Positions 10,812 to 21,023 are shown, counted from the stretch's first letter. The stretch is 64,000 bases of DNA from Orientallactaga sibirica (GCA_036365145.1 JAEOAD010000888.1:4228501-4292500); one strand, 5' to 3'. Numbers and translations: made by a program. Notes: generated from the sequence alone by a model not told the origin.

Positions 10812-11208
10812 AAAAAAATAATAAAGTTCCTTGGAATAAACCTAACCAAGGAAGTGAAGGATCTCTACAATGAGAACTTTAAAAAACACACGCGAAAATT
10901 GCAAGACACTAGGAAATGGAAGACATACCTTATTCTTGGATTGGAAGAATCAATATTGTGAAAATGGCAATGTTACCAAAAACAATCTACACATTTAATG
11001 AAATCCCCATCAAAATTCCAATGGCATTCTTCACAGGAATAGAAAAAAACAATCCAAAAATTAATTTGGAAGCACAAAAACCTCTCAAATATCTAAAACA
11101 ATTTTGACCAACAAAAATAAGTTTGGTGGTATCACCATACCTGATTTTAATCTATATTACAGAGCCATAGTAACAAAAACAGCATGGTACTGGCACAAAA
11201 ACAGACAT

Positions 11209-11349
11209 GTAGCCGGGCGTGGTGGCGCACACCTTCAATCCCAGCACTCGGGAGGCAGAGGTAGGAGGATCACCGTGAGTTCAAGGCCAACCTGAGACTA
11301 CATAGTGATTTCCAGGTCAGCCTGAGCCAGAGTGACACCCTACCTAAAA

Positions 11350-11381
<32 letters not shown>
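11209..11381 (+). mobile_element. B1-like SINE in ORF2
   Basis: Well-preserved B1 with CpG sites kept and a long A tail. The duplication 'cagacat' flanks it (11202-11208 and 11382-11388). Confidence 0.95.
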
Positions 11382-11382
<1 letters not shown>

Positions 11383-11469
11383 AGACATACCAATGGAACA
11401 GAATAGAGGACCCAGATATAAGTCTGGGTAGCTATAGCCACCTGATCTTTGACAAAAATGCCAAAAATA

Positions 11470-11599
11470 GCCGGGCGTGGTGGCGTATGCCTTTAATCCC
11501 AGCACTCGGGAGGCAGAGGTAGGAGGATTGCTGAGAGTTCGAGGCCACCCTGAGACTACATAGTTAATTCCAGGTCAGCCTGGACCAGAGTGAAAACCC

Positions 11600-11628
<29 letters not shown>
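11470..11628 (+). mobile_element. B1-like SINE in ORF2
   Basis: Well-preserved B1. The 10-bp duplication 'gccaaaaata' lies at 11460-11469 and 11629-11638. Confidence 0.96.
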
Positions 11629-11630
<2 letters not shown>

Positions 11631-12210
11631 CAAAAATACTCATTGAAGAAAAGATAGCTTCTTCAGCAAATGGTGCTGGGAAAATTGGATATGTATCTGT
11701 AGAAGGATGAAAATAGATCCTTATCTCTCTCCATGCACAATAATTAAGTCCAAATGGATCAAAGACCTTAATATCAAATCTGAAACTCTGGAACAGCTAG
11801 AGGAAAAAGTAGGGGAAATCCTTGAACCTATTGGTCTTATATCTTATAAGGTATCTTATATTGGTCTTATATCTTATATCATATCTGCAGAAGAGGTGGA
11901 AGAAAGAATGTAAGTGCCAAAGGAAGAGTAGGACTCCTTACAACATGCTCCTCCAGACACAAAATGGCCTGGATATTCATGACCTCACAGTGCCTGACAC
12001 TACCTACACAAGACCATCATAATAGGAGGAAAAGATGATGACATCAAAACTTAAAGAAAGCCTAATTAAGAGGGGGAGGGGATATGATGGAGAGTGGAGT
12101 TTCAAAGGGGAAAGTGGGGGGAGGGTGGGATGTTGTCAATAAAAAAATAAAAATAAAAAATAAAATAAAATATAACTATTGAATAGATGAAAAAAAAAAA
12201 AAGTATTTAG

Positions 12211-12365
12211 AGCAGGGCATGTTTGCGCACCCTTTAATCCCAGCACTCAGGAGGCAGAGGTAGGAAGGTTGCCATGAGTTCGAGGCCACCCTGAGACTAC
12301 ATAGTGAGTGCCTCATCAGCCTGGGCTAGAGCGAGACCCTATCTTGAAAAACCTAAATAAATAAA
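12211..12365 (+). mobile_element. B1-like SINE
   Basis: Copy with a mutated head ('gagcagggcatgtttgcgc'). The rest is normal. Confidence 0.9.
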
Positions 12366-12374
12366 GTATTTGCA

Positions 12375-12596
12375 GGACTGGAGAGATGGCTTAACTGTTA
12401 AGGCCTGCAAAGCTAAAGGATCCAGGTTCAATTCCCCAGGATCCTCGTAAGCCAGATGTATAAGGCGGTGCATGCATCTGGAGTTTATTTGCAACAGCTG
12501 GTGGCCCTGGCATGTCCATTCTCTCTCTCTGTCAATTTCTCTCTCTCAAATAAATAAGTAAATACATAAATATAAAAATAAATTTAAAAATATTTT
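12375..12596 (+). mobile_element. T1 SINE
   Basis: Copy with a small deletion in the A-box region ('gttaaggcctgcaaagc'). Confidence 0.92.
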
Positions 12597-12597
12597 T

Positions 12598-12760
12598 GCC
12601 GGGTGCAGTGACACATGCCTTTAATTCCAGCACTTAGAAGGCTGAGTAGGAGGAATGCTGTAAGTTTGAGGCCACCCTGAGACTACATAATGAATTCCAG
12701 GCCAGCCTGGGCTAGATTAAGACCCTATCTCAAAAAAAAAAAAAAAAAAAAAAAAAAAAA
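12598..12760 (+). mobile_element. B1-like SINE
   Basis: Older copy from 'gccgggtgcagtgac' to a 28-base A tail. Confidence 0.9.
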
Positions 12761-12912
12761 CAGTACTCAGGAGGCAGAGGTAGGAGAGTTACTGTAAGTT
12801 CGAGGCCACCCTGAGACTCCATAGTGAATTCCAGGTCAGCCTGGGCTAAAGTGAGACCCTACCTTGAAAAACAAAAAAAAAAAAATAATAATAATAATAA
12901 AAATAATTTTAA
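12761..12912 (+). mobile_element. B1-like SINE, 5' truncated
   Basis: Starts within the body at 'cagtactcaggaggcag', abutting the A tail of the previous B1. Confidence 0.88.
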
Positions 12913-13348
12913 AAAAATTCATTTGCCAGCAGAGAAATGGAGAGAGAAAAAGAAAGGGAGGGAGAGAGTATGGGTACACCAGGGCCTCTTGCCACTGAAA
13001 ATAAATTCCAGATGTGTGCATCTGGCTTTATTGAGGTAATGGGGAATCAAACCCAGGCTGTCAGGCTTTACAAGCAAGGATTTTAAAAAAATATTTTATT
13101 TATTTATTTGAGAGAGAGAGAGAGAGAGAGAAAGGCAGATAGAAAAAAAGAGAATGAGCATACCAGGTCCTCTAGCCACTGCAAATGAACTTCAGATGCA
13201 TGCACCTCCTTGTGGAGCTGGCTGACATGGGTCCTGGGGAATCGAACTGGGGTCCTTAGGCTTCTCAGGCAGATACCTTAACCTCTAAGCCATTTCCCCA
13301 GCCCACAAGCAAGGATCTTTTAACCACTGAGTCATCTTCCCAGCCTAG
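12913..13348 (-). mobile_element. T1 SINE split by another T1
   Basis: Old reverse T1. Its head is displaced to 13305-13348 by the insertion at 13082-13304. Confidence 0.85.
13082..13304 (-). mobile_element. T1 SINE nested in T1
   Basis: Flanked by the 12-bp duplication 'acaagcaaggat' (13070-13081 and 13305-13316). Carries a (GA)n tract at 13109-13133. Confidence 0.95.
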
Positions 13349-13351
13349 TAT

Positions 13352-13582
13352 TTTAAAAAATTTACTTATTTTATTTGCAAGCAGAGAGGGAATGAGAGCG
13401 AGCAAGAGAGAGAGAAAGAGCATATATATGTGTGTACTAGAACCTCTTGCCACTGTAAATGAACTCCAGATGCATGCGCTATTTTTGTATATCTGGTTTT
13501 ACATAGGTATTAGGGAGTTAAACCTAGACTTCAGGTTTGTAAGCAAGTGCCTTTAATCACTAAAGCATCTTCCCAGACCTAT
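13352..13582 (-). mobile_element. T1 SINE
   Basis: Older reverse copy ending 'agcatcttcccagacc'. Confidence 0.85.
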
Positions 13583-13594
13583 TTTCTTTTTTAT

Positions 13595-13974
13595 ATATTT
13601 CTAAATATTTTATTTATTATTTGCAAGGAAAGAGAGAAAGAAGAGAGAGAAGACCCAGGCGTGGTGGTGCACACCTTTAATCCCAGCACTCAGGAGGCAG
13701 AGGTAGAAGGATCACAGTGAGTTTGAGGCCACCCTGAGACTACATAATGAATTCCAGCTCAGCCTGGGCTAGATCCAGACCCTACCTCCAATAAACAAAA
13801 AGAAGGAAGAGGAGAGATAGAGAATGAATGGGTGCATCAGGGCTTCTTGCCACTGCAAATGAACTCCAGATGCATGCACCACTTTGTGCATCTGGCTTTA
13901 CATGGGTACTGGAGAACTGAACCTGGACCATTAGGCTTTGCAAGCAAGTGCCTTTAACCCATCTCTCCAGCCCC
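13595..13974 (-). mobile_element. T1 SINE split by a B1
   Basis: Reverse T1 with its tail part at 13595-13652 and its body at 13800-13974. Confidence 0.88.
13653..13799 (+). mobile_element. B1-like SINE nested in T1
   Basis: Forward B1 from 'cccaggcgtggtgg' to 'ccctacctccaataaac'. Confidence 0.9.
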
Positions 13975-13984
13975 TCCTTTTTAT

Positions 13985-14132
13985 ATTTTTTGTTTGTTTT
14001 CTCAAGGTAGGGTCTCACTCTATCCCAGGCTGATCTGGAATTCACTATGTAGTCTCAGCCTGGCCTTGAATTCACAGCGATCCTCCTACATTGGCCTCCC
14101 GAGTGCAGGGATTAAAGGTGTACGTCTGGTCC
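13985..14132 (-). mobile_element. B1-like SINE
   Basis: Reverse copy with a damaged head ('gtgtacgtctggtcc'). Confidence 0.88.
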
Positions 14133-14137
14133 CTTTT

Positions 14138-14331
14138 TATATTTTATTGAGAACTTTAATATATGAACATACTGAGCTGGAGAATGGGCACACCTGGACT
14201 TTTTTTTTTTTTTTACTACAAACTCCAGGCATATGCAACACTTTGTGCATTTGGTTTTATGTGGGTACTGGGGAATTGAACCTAGGCCATCAGGCTGTGT
14301 AAACAAGCACTTTCAGCTAGCTCCTCAGCCC
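14138..14331 (-). mobile_element. T1 SINE
   Basis: Diverged reverse copy ending 'cagctagctcctcagcccc'. Confidence 0.8.
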
Positions 14332-14334
14332 CAA

Positions 14335-14403
14335 AATAATAATTAATAATATTAATATTATTAATAATAATAATGATAATTATTATTATTTTGGTGTTTT
14401 TGG

Positions 14404-14436
<33 letters not shown>

Positions 14437-14656
14437 GTAGAGAAGACAGAGATGGGCATGCCAGCAGTCTCTCAGCTGCTGCGAACAAAATCCAGATGTG
14501 TGTGCCCCCTTTTGATCAAGTGCGGCATTGCGCCCTTGCATCACTTTGCATCTGGCTAAACGTGGGACCTGGAGATTGGAACCACTGGAGTTTGGAACCA
14601 GTGTTCTTAGGCTTAGGAGGCAGGCGCCTTAACTGCTAGGCCATCTCTCCAGCCCT
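14335..14656 (-). mobile_element. T2 SINE with (AAT)n tail
   Basis: Reverse T2. The tail at 14335-14395 has become an ATT/AAT repeat. 'gatcaagtgcggcattgcgc' marks the T2 body. Confidence 0.93.
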
Positions 14657-14657
14657 A

Positions 14658-14758
14658 TTTTGGTTTTTTGAGGTAGGGTCTCACTCTAGTCCATGCTGAT
14701 CTGGAATTCACTCTGTAGTCTCAGAGTGGCCTCCAACTCACCATGCTTGCCTCCCCAA
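14658..14758 (-). mobile_element. B1-like SINE, head missing
   Basis: Reverse copy that stops at 'gcttgcctcccca', where the next B1 tail begins. Confidence 0.85.
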
Positions 14759-14902
14759 TTTTTTTTTTCCAGGTAGGGTCTCACTCTAGCTCAGGCTGAC
14801 CTATAATTCACTATGTAGTCTCAGGGTGGCCTTGAACTCACGGCAATCCTCCTACCTCTGCCTCCTGAGTGCTGGGATTAAAGGCGTGCACCACCACCCA
14901 GC
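14759..14902 (-). mobile_element. B1-like SINE
   Basis: Complete reverse copy, second of three in a row. Confidence 0.92.
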
Positions 14903-15048
14903 TTTGTTTTTTTGTTTTTGAGGTCTCACTAGCTCAGGCTGACCTGGAATTCACTATGTAGTCTCAGGGTAGCTTCAAACTCACGGTGATCCTCCTACCT
15001 CCACCTTCCGAGTGCTGGGATTAAAGTCATGCACCACCACACCCGGCT
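14903..15048 (-). mobile_element. B1-like SINE
   Basis: Third of three consecutive reverse B1 copies, with a small deletion after 'gtttttgagg'. Confidence 0.9.
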
Positions 15049-15154
15049 TGAGTTCTAAATCTTATTATAAAAGATTTCCAGATTTAATAAGGGTTAAAAT
15101 CCAAAAACAACAAACCAAATAACCCAATTAAAAATGGCAAAGCACACTGGGCAT

Positions 15155-15226
15155 GGAGGATAATAGCAGTAGACTCAGATAGTGATTAGGAAAATTAAAT
15201 GAGTTAGTACCTACAAAACAGAGCTT
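15155..15226 (+). mobile_element. MIR fragment
   Basis: 'aggaaaattaaatgagttag' and 'aacagagcttagcac' match the 3' half of MIR. A B1 cuts it off. Confidence 0.55.
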
Positions 15227-15373
15227 AGCACGTCTTTAATCCCAGCACTCGGGAGGCAGAGGTAGAAGGATCACTGTGAGTTCAAGGCCACCCTGAGACT
15301 ACATAGTGAATTCCAGGTCAGCCTGGGCTGGAGTGAGACCCTACCTCGAAAAACCCAAAAAAAAAAAAAAAGG
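15227..15373 (+). mobile_element. B1-like SINE, 5' truncated
   Basis: Starts at 'cgtctttaatcccagc'. The rest is well preserved with an A tail. Confidence 0.9.
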
Positions 15374-15381
15374 CAAAGCAG

Positions 15382-15534
15382 GGCTGAAGAGATTGCTTAG
15401 TGGTTAGGGTGCTTGCTTACAAGCCTGATGGCTCAGGTTTGAATCACCAGTCCCCTATGTAAAGTTAGATGCACATGCATCTAGAGTTCATTTGCAGTGG
15501 CAGGAGGCCCCTGATGGGTGTGCCCTTGATGCAT

Positions 15535-15580
<46 letters not shown>

Positions 15581-15630
15581 TCTCTCTCTCTCTCTCTCTC
15601 TTTCCCAGCTTGCAAATAAAAATAAGTAAA
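15382..15630 (+). mobile_element. T1 SINE containing (CA)n(CT)n
   Basis: The SINE's pyrimidine tract has expanded into a (CA)n(CT)n microsatellite at 15536-15603. Confidence 0.92.
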
Positions 15631-15631
15631 G

Positions 15632-15803
15632 GGGCCAGGTGTGGTGGTGTATGCCACTAATCCCAGCACTTGGCAGGCAGAGGTAGGATTGCCATGAGTT
15701 CAAGGCCACCCTGAGACTACTGAGTGAATTCCAGGTCAGCCTGGGCTAGAGCAAGATCCTACCTTAAAAAAGCAAAAAATAAAAATAAAATAAAATAAAA
15801 AAA
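15632..15803 (+). mobile_element. B1-like SINE
   Basis: Complete copy with an AAAAT tail. Confidence 0.92.
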
Positions 15804-15810
15804 CAAGTAA

Positions 15811-15982
15811 AGGGGCTGCAGAGATGGCTTAGTGGTTAAGGCACTTGCCTGCAAAGCCTAACAACTGTAGTTCAATTCCCCAATATCCATATGGAGCCAG
15901 TGTCTAGAGGCTCTGGTGTGCCCATTCTCTTTGTCTCTCTTCTATCTCTCTCTGCTTGCAAATAAATAAAATATTAAACAAG
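15811..15982 (+). mobile_element. T1 SINE, internally deleted
   Basis: The 'gatgcacaaggtggcgcatg' portion is missing ('ggagccagtgtctagaggc'). Confidence 0.9.
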
Positions 15983-16031
15983 TAAAAAGAATTCAGATTC
16001 TACTCCCAAGGAGGCACATCAAAAAAAAAAA

Positions 16032-16168
16032 AAGTGGGGCATGCCTTTAATCCCAGCACTTGGGAGGCAGAGGTAGGAAAATTGCTGTGAGTTCAAGGCC
16101 ACCCTGAGACTACGTAGTGAATTCCAGGTCAACCTGGGCTAAAGTAAGACACTAACTCGTAAAAAGGG
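16032..16168 (+). mobile_element. B1-like SINE, head truncated
   Basis: Begins 'gtggggcatgcctttaatcc'. The remainder is complete. Confidence 0.9.
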
Positions 16169-16171
16169 GAG

Positions 16172-16395
16172 GGGACTGGAGAGATAGCTTAGCGATTAAG
16201 GTGCTTGCTTGCAAAGCCAAAGGACCCAGGTTCAATTCCCCAGGACCCACATAAGCCAGATGCATAGGGTGGCGCATGCATCTGGAGTTTGTCTGCAGTG
16301 GCTGTAGGCTCTGACATGCCCATTTTCTCTCTCTATCTGTGCTTCTTTCTTACTCTGTCTCTCTCAAATAAGTTTTTTTTTTTTTAAAAAAAAAA
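16172..16395 (+). mobile_element. T1 SINE
   Basis: Full-length copy with a T-then-A tail. Confidence 0.93.
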
Positions 16396-16523
16396 GCCAA
16401 GAGTAGTTCATACCTATAATCCTAGCACTTGGGGGTTGAGGTGGGAGTGTAAGGGTGGGAGGCCAATTTTGACCATAGAGTGAGTTCCAGGTGAGCCAGG
16501 ACTAGAATGGGACTTTGTCTCCT
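16396..16523 (+). mobile_element. Old B1-like SINE
   Basis: Diverged copy with 'cctataatcctagcacttgg', then damaged text to 'gactttgtctcctaag'. Confidence 0.65.
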
Positions 16524-16577
16524 AAGAACAAGAGAGGAAGAGAATTGGCATGAATCACATTCAAGATATCAACATAA

Positions 16578-16721
16578 GCCGGGCGTGGTGGCGCACGCCT
16601 TTAATCCCAGCACTCGGGAGGCAGAGGTAGGAGGATCGCTGTGAGTTCGAGGCCACCCTGAGACTACATAGTGGATTCCAGGATAGCCTGGACCAGAGTG
16701 AAACCCAAACAGAGTGAAAAC

Positions 16722-16754
<33 letters not shown>
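16578..16754 (+). mobile_element. B1-like SINE (first of two at one target)
   Basis: Young-looking B1. The 15-bp duplication 'aagatatcaacataa' lies at 16563-16577 and 16755-16769. Confidence 0.97.
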
Positions 16755-16758
<4 letters not shown>

Positions 16759-16769
16759 TATCAACATAA

Positions 16770-16925
16770 AGCCAGATGTGGTGGTGCATGCCTTTAATCC
16801 CAGCACTCGGGAGGCAGAGGGTAGGAAGATTGCCATGAGTTCAAGGCCACCCTGAGACTACATAGTTAATTCCAGGTCAGCCTGGACCAGAGTGAGAAAA
16901 ACAACTTCGAAAACCAAAAAGAAAC
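16770..16925 (+). mobile_element. B1-like SINE (second of two at one target)
   Basis: Follows the second target copy directly. A third copy, 'aagatatcaacataa', comes right after it at about 16928-16941. Confidence 0.95.
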
Positions 16926-16941
16926 AAAGATATCAACATAA

Positions 16942-17943
16942 GAGGGACTAAGGAGGCAGGGCATGAATTTGAATCCCCAGCAACCACATAAAATGGTGAG
17001 CACTGTAATTCCAGTGCTGGGGAGGTGGTGACAGGGCATCACTGAACGTTTTCACTGAACACTACCTACATACTCTCTTAGCCCTCAGTCTATGGGTGCC
17101 AGAGCCTCTGTGGGGATTCTGCCACTATGCTAATTTTTAATTTATTGTTTCTCCAAGTTCACCTTCCACTACTCTCTGTTACAAGATCATAGTCTGAAGT
17201 GGATGTTAAACTTGTCAGTAGAGGGCACTGGAGGGACAGTGCAAGAGGGAGGAGCGCTTCATGGTTCTGGTCCTACTAAGGTTTCAGTTTTGTTGCCCTC
17301 GCTGCCGTTTTGCTGGAGTGGGTATGGGGACATCTCAGTGGTCCTCTGTAGTAGATGCATGTGCAAACAAAGGGCGTTTGGGACCTTCTTTACAACCTTC
17401 TTACCCTGTCCCCCCAACACCACATGCTTCATTTGCATAAATGGACTTCTGACACTTGGACACTACCAGTGTTGGCCTTCATTTAGCTTTCTCTGGTACT
17501 TAACTGTGGTACAGCAGTGGACTTCTGTAGTCATCGGGTTTTGTTTTGCTTTTTCTTTTCTTCTCATCACTGAACTAGCTGTCTTAGTGCCTTTACTCTC
17601 TCTAGTACCCAGGATCCAGGGCTTGATTCCAGTAATGACATGCTACTCTATAGTACTTGATCCCTCCTGACAGATCTGCAGGCACTCCCACCCCCACCCG
17701 GAGCAGATCTCACCAGGAATATCAGTCTCCTGCACAGTACACTGGCTACAGTTCTTGGTTCCAGCAGTGCTCACTGACAAGTAGCTTTGCCTAGCACTCC
17801 AGAGAGAAGATTGATTGTTAGGAAGCTCCATTGGTGAGGCACAGTGGTGGCTCCTCTGCCCTGCTAGTTCAGATGAAGCCAGGACCTAAGCCTTTGTGGG
17901 AAGACTCTTCCTTAATGTTCTCAGCTCTAGGGATAGTAGCTGA
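16942..17943. other. Unique stretch with unrecognised ORF 17203-17670
   Basis: About 1 kb almost free of repeats. The plus strand is open for 155 codons at 17203-17670. The predicted protein is rich in F, L, V and C and hydrophobic in its second half ('VVIGFCFAFSFLLITELAVL'), but no Kozak-type context or family signature stands out. T-rich composition could create such a frame by chance. It may be a UTR or an old pseudogene. I assign no function. Confidence 0.3.
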
Positions 17944-18141
17944 TCTTTATTTATTTATTTGAGAGAGAGAGAGGCAATTAGAGAAAGAATGGGCATGCAA
18001 GGGCTGCTAGCCACTGCAAATGAACTCCAGACACGTGTGCCACCTTGTGTATCTGGCTTTTTGTGGGCCCTGGACAATCAAACCCGGGTTCTTTGGCTTT
18101 GCAGACAAACACTTTAATTGCTAAGCCATTTCTCCAGCCCA
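17944..18141 (-). mobile_element. T1 SINE
   Basis: Reverse copy from 'tttatttgagagagagag' to 'gccatttctccagccc'. Confidence 0.93.
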
Positions 18142-18211
18142 TGGCTCATTTTTATATCTGCAACTTCTGCATTCTTAGCTTTAGCTAATTCTCTTATTAA
18201 TAATTCTTTGC

Positions 18212-18328
18212 TGGTTTGTTTGAGACAGGGCTGTATTTTCTAGGCTGACTTCAATTTGTGATCCACCTGCCTCAGCCTCCCAAGTGCTTGGATTATAGGT
18301 GTGCACCCTGATACCCTGCTATGCATTT
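18212..18328 (-). mobile_element. Old B1-like SINE of murine style
   Basis: 'tgagacagggctgtattttc' and 'gcctcagcctcccaagtgct' resemble early B1/7SL monomers rather than the window's main subtype. Confidence 0.6.
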
Positions 18329-18359
18329 GCTTATGCACTCACTTGCAAAGGCTGCAGGA

Positions 18360-18557
18360 AGACATAGAGGACCCTCCTTTTTCACTCTTCCACCTTTATT
18401 TCCCCAAGACACTCTCTCATTGAACCTGGAGCTCCTGTTTTCTACTTAGACTGACTCTGCCCCGCCCCAAGCCATGGGTATTGGGGATTGAATTTAGGTC
18501 TAGGTCTTCATGCTTGCACAGAAAATGTTATAACCCATCTAGCCATCTCCACAGCCT
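18360..18557 (-). mobile_element. Possible old ID-like SINE
   Basis: 'gggattgaatttagg' followed by 'agccatctccacagcc' suggests a reverse tRNA-headed SINE. The remainder is not clear. Confidence 0.35.
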
Positions 18558-18586
18558 GTCAGCATTTGGGTGGGTGGGTGGGTGTG

Positions 18587-18730
18587 GTTTTTTTAGGTAG
18601 GGTCTTGCTCTGACCCACGCTGACCTGGAATTCACTATGTAGTCTCAAGGTGGCCTCAAACTCACAGCAATCCTCCTACCTCTGCCTCCCAAGTGCTGAG
18701 ATTAAAGGCGTGTGCCACCACGCCAGCTGA
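18587..18730 (-). mobile_element. B1-like SINE
   Basis: Complete reverse copy ending 'caccacgccagct'. Confidence 0.92.
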
Positions 18731-18731
18731 T

Positions 18732-18820
18732 TATTGTATTGTATTGTATTGTATTGTATTGTATTGTATTGTATTGTATTGTATTGTATTGTATTTATTT
18801 ATTTATTTATTTATTTATTT
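18732..18820. repeat. (GTATT)n then (ATTT)n microsatellite
   Basis: About 12 GTATT units followed by six or seven ATTT units, probably grown from the tail of the adjacent reverse B1. Confidence 0.97.
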
Positions 18821-18965
18821 TGGTTTTTCCAGATAGGGTCTCACTCTAGCTCAGGCTGACCTGGAATTCACTATGTAGTCTCAGAGTGGCCTCGAACTCA
18901 TGCCGATCCTCCTACCTCTGCCTCCCAAGTGCTGGGATTAAAGGCATGCGCCACCACGCCCGGCT
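18821..18965 (-). mobile_element. B1-like SINE
   Basis: Complete reverse copy ending 'cacgcccggct'. Confidence 0.94.
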
Positions 18966-19111
18966 CTGCATATTGTATTTTAAACTTGGTGTCTTCCTGC
19001 TTCAGTCCCTCAAATTCTGAGATTATAGGCATGCTCCATTACACCCGGCTTTAACTTACCTGTTGGCTTCCTTAAGTAAAAATGCAGCATATAATTGAAT
19101 AATTTTTAAAA

Positions 19112-19254
19112 ATTCTGGTGGATGTGATGACATATGTCTGTAATCCTAGCATTTGGGAAGTAGAGGATCTGGAGTCCAAGGTCAACCTCAGCTATATATT
19201 GACTTTGAGACCAGCCTCAATGAGACCTATATGAAACCCTATTTAAAAAAAAAA
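19112..19254 (+). mobile_element. Old B1-like SINE
   Basis: Diverged forward copy ('gtctgtaatcctagcatttgg') with an A tail. Confidence 0.7.
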
Positions 19255-19259
19255 ATAGG

Positions 19260-19477
19260 GGGCTGGAGAGATGGCTTAGCTGTTAAGGCGCCTGCCTCCT
19301 AAGCCTAAGAACGCTGGTTCCAATCTCCAGAGGTTCCAATCTCCAGGTCCCACGTTTAGCCAGATGCAAAGTGACGCAAGGGTGCAATGCCACACTTGCC
19401 CACAAGGGGGCGCACACATCTGGATTTCATTCCCAGCAGCTGAGAGACTGCTGGCGCACCCATCTCTATCTGTCTTC

Positions 19478-19516
<39 letters not shown>

Positions 19517-19542
19517 GTCTTTCTCCAAAAAAAAAAAAAATA
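19260..19542 (+). mobile_element. T2 SINE with internal duplication
   Basis: Carries 'ggttccaatctccag' twice in tandem (about 19316-19346). The same duplication occurs in the T2 copies at 56281 and 61978, which marks a subfamily. Confidence 0.94.
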
Positions 19543-19566
19543 GGTCTGTAAATTTAAAAAAAAAAA

Positions 19567-19678
19567 AGACTATTTGATAGAGGGTGGATTTGAGAGGGGG
19601 AGAATGTAAGTGGGGGAGGGAATTATCATGGTTTATTGTCTGTAATTATGGACATTGTCAATAAAAAAAAAAAAAAAA
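19567..19678 (+). mobile_element. LINE-1 3'-terminal fragment
   Basis: 'gggagaatgtaagtggggga', 'atcatggtttattgtctg' and 'ggacattgtcaataaaaaa' form a diverged copy of the L1 3' end. It is only about 110 bp, strongly 5' truncated. Confidence 0.8.
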
Positions 19679-19679
19679 G

Positions 19680-19812
19680 AGCCAGGTGTGGTGACACACA
19701 CCTTTAATCCCAGCACTTGGGAGGCAGAGGTAGGAGGATCACTGTGGGTTCAAGGCCACCCTGAGACTACATAGTGAGTTCCAGATCAGCCTGGCCTAGA
19801 GTGAGACCCTAC

Positions 19813-19857
<45 letters not shown>
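19680..19857 (+). mobile_element. B1-like SINE with long A tail
   Basis: Complete copy with a 44-base A tail (19814-19857). Confidence 0.95.
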
Positions 19858-19861
<4 letters not shown>

Positions 19862-20056
19862 TAGAGAAATGGTTTACAGGTGAAGTTGCTTGCCTGCAAA
19901 GCCAAAGGACCCAGGTTTGATTCCCAGGACCCACATAAGACAGAAGCACAAGGTGGCACATGCATCTGGAGTTCATTTGCAGCAGCTGAAGTCCCTGGCA
20001 CACCCACTCTCTATCTGCCTCTTTTTCTCTCTCAAATAAATAAAATAAAATAAAAT
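19858..20056 (+). mobile_element. T1 SINE
   Basis: Inserted directly at the end of the B1 A tail. Full length. Confidence 0.93.
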
Positions 20057-20216
20057 AGCCAGGCATTGGTGATGCACACCTTTAATCCCAGCACTCAGGA
20101 GGCAGAGGTAGGAGGATTACCAAGAGTTCAAGGCCACCCTGGGACTACCTAGTGAATTTTAGGTCAGCCTGGGCTAGCATGAGATCCTACCTTGAAACCC
20201 ACCCCCCCAAAAAAAA
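20057..20216 (+). mobile_element. B1-like SINE
   Basis: Complete copy directly following the T1 tail. Confidence 0.9.
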
Positions 20217-20294
20217 TTAGTACATCTTATTTCTCTGAAATTGGAAACACACTAAAAAAATTAGTAATGTAACTACTCAAAATAAAAATTATGA

Positions 20295-20472
20295 AGCTGA
20301 GTGTGGTGGCGCATGCTTTTAATCCCAGTGCTCAAGGGGCAGAGGTAGGAGGATCGCTATGTGTTCAAGGCCAGCCTGAGACTACATAGTGAACCCCAGG
20401 TCAGCCTGTGCTAGTGACCCTATCTTGAAAAGCCAAAAAATAAATAAAAATAAAAATAAATAAATAAAAATT
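20295..20472 (+). mobile_element. B1-like SINE
   Basis: Complete copy with an AAATAAAT tail. Confidence 0.9.
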
Positions 20473-20597
20473 ATGGTTACTTGAAAGTCCAATTAAGAAA
20501 AATTCACTTAAGTATATTTGTGGAAAATAATCTCCCATTTATATCCGATTGGAAAACAACCTCTCATTTACATCCAATTATAGAATTTTATTTCCCT

Positions 20598-20725
20598 TTT
20601 TTGGTTTTACAAGGTAGGGTTTTGTTTTAGCCCAGGTGAACCTGGAATTCACTGTGTAATCTCAGGGTGGCCTTGAACTCACAGCAATCCTCCTACCTCT
20701 GCCTCCTGAGTGCTGGAATTAAATG
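20598..20725 (-). mobile_element. B1-like SINE, head truncated
   Basis: Reverse copy ending at 'ctggaattaaatg'. The final 20 or so bases are lost. Confidence 0.85.
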
Positions 20726-20769
20726 TAAAAAATAAAAACCAATGTCAAAAAAAAAAAAAAAACCAACCC

Positions 20770-20853
20770 CTTTCTTTTTCAAGGTAGGGTCTCGCTCTAG
20801 CTTAGGCTGACCTGGAATTAAAGGATTAAAGACATGCATCGCCACACCCAGCA
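20770..20853 (-). mobile_element. B1-like SINE with internal deletion
   Basis: Jumps from 'gctgacctggaatt' to 'aaaggattaaagacatg', losing about 65 bp. The short repeat 'gattaaa' or 'ggaattaaa' may have mediated it. Confidence 0.85.
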
Positions 20854-21023
20854 AGGTCAAAGTTTTGAGTTAGAATCACTGTCATGTTAGATGCTTCCTC
20901 AGTTATTATTTATTCTCTAAAATGAAGAGGAATTGGAGGAGTAATAATATCCAATATCACAGGCAAACACCTTGGTTTACCTTTTTATCATACCCGTGTT
21001 GTAGTTAAAAAAATTGAATATAG

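Larger units (their letters stand above)
8596..12180 (+). mobile_element. LINE-1 with internal deletions (L1-1)
   Basis: Truncated, non-autonomous LINE-1. 8596-8875 resembles an L1 5' leader ('cagttaagatggcagtgaag'). After two SINEs, sequence resumes at about 9340 directly in ORF2, so ORF1 and the endonuclease are missing. ORF2 reverse-transcriptase text runs 9340-11850 with SINE interruptions. The catalytic box reads FVDD near 10339, a variant of the usual F/YADD. At about 11890 the sequence jumps to the 3' UTR ('gtggaagaaagaatgtaag'), losing the ORF2 C-terminus. It ends in 'ttgtcaataaaaaaataaaa'. Comparison with the copy at 34.8-38.9 kb shows both deletions. Not functional. Confidence 0.92.

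Noticed and set aside
15536..15603. (CA)n(CT)n tract considered as a regulatory element
   Set aside because: It sits in the pyrimidine tract of a T1 SINE and is most simply a microsatellite grown from it.
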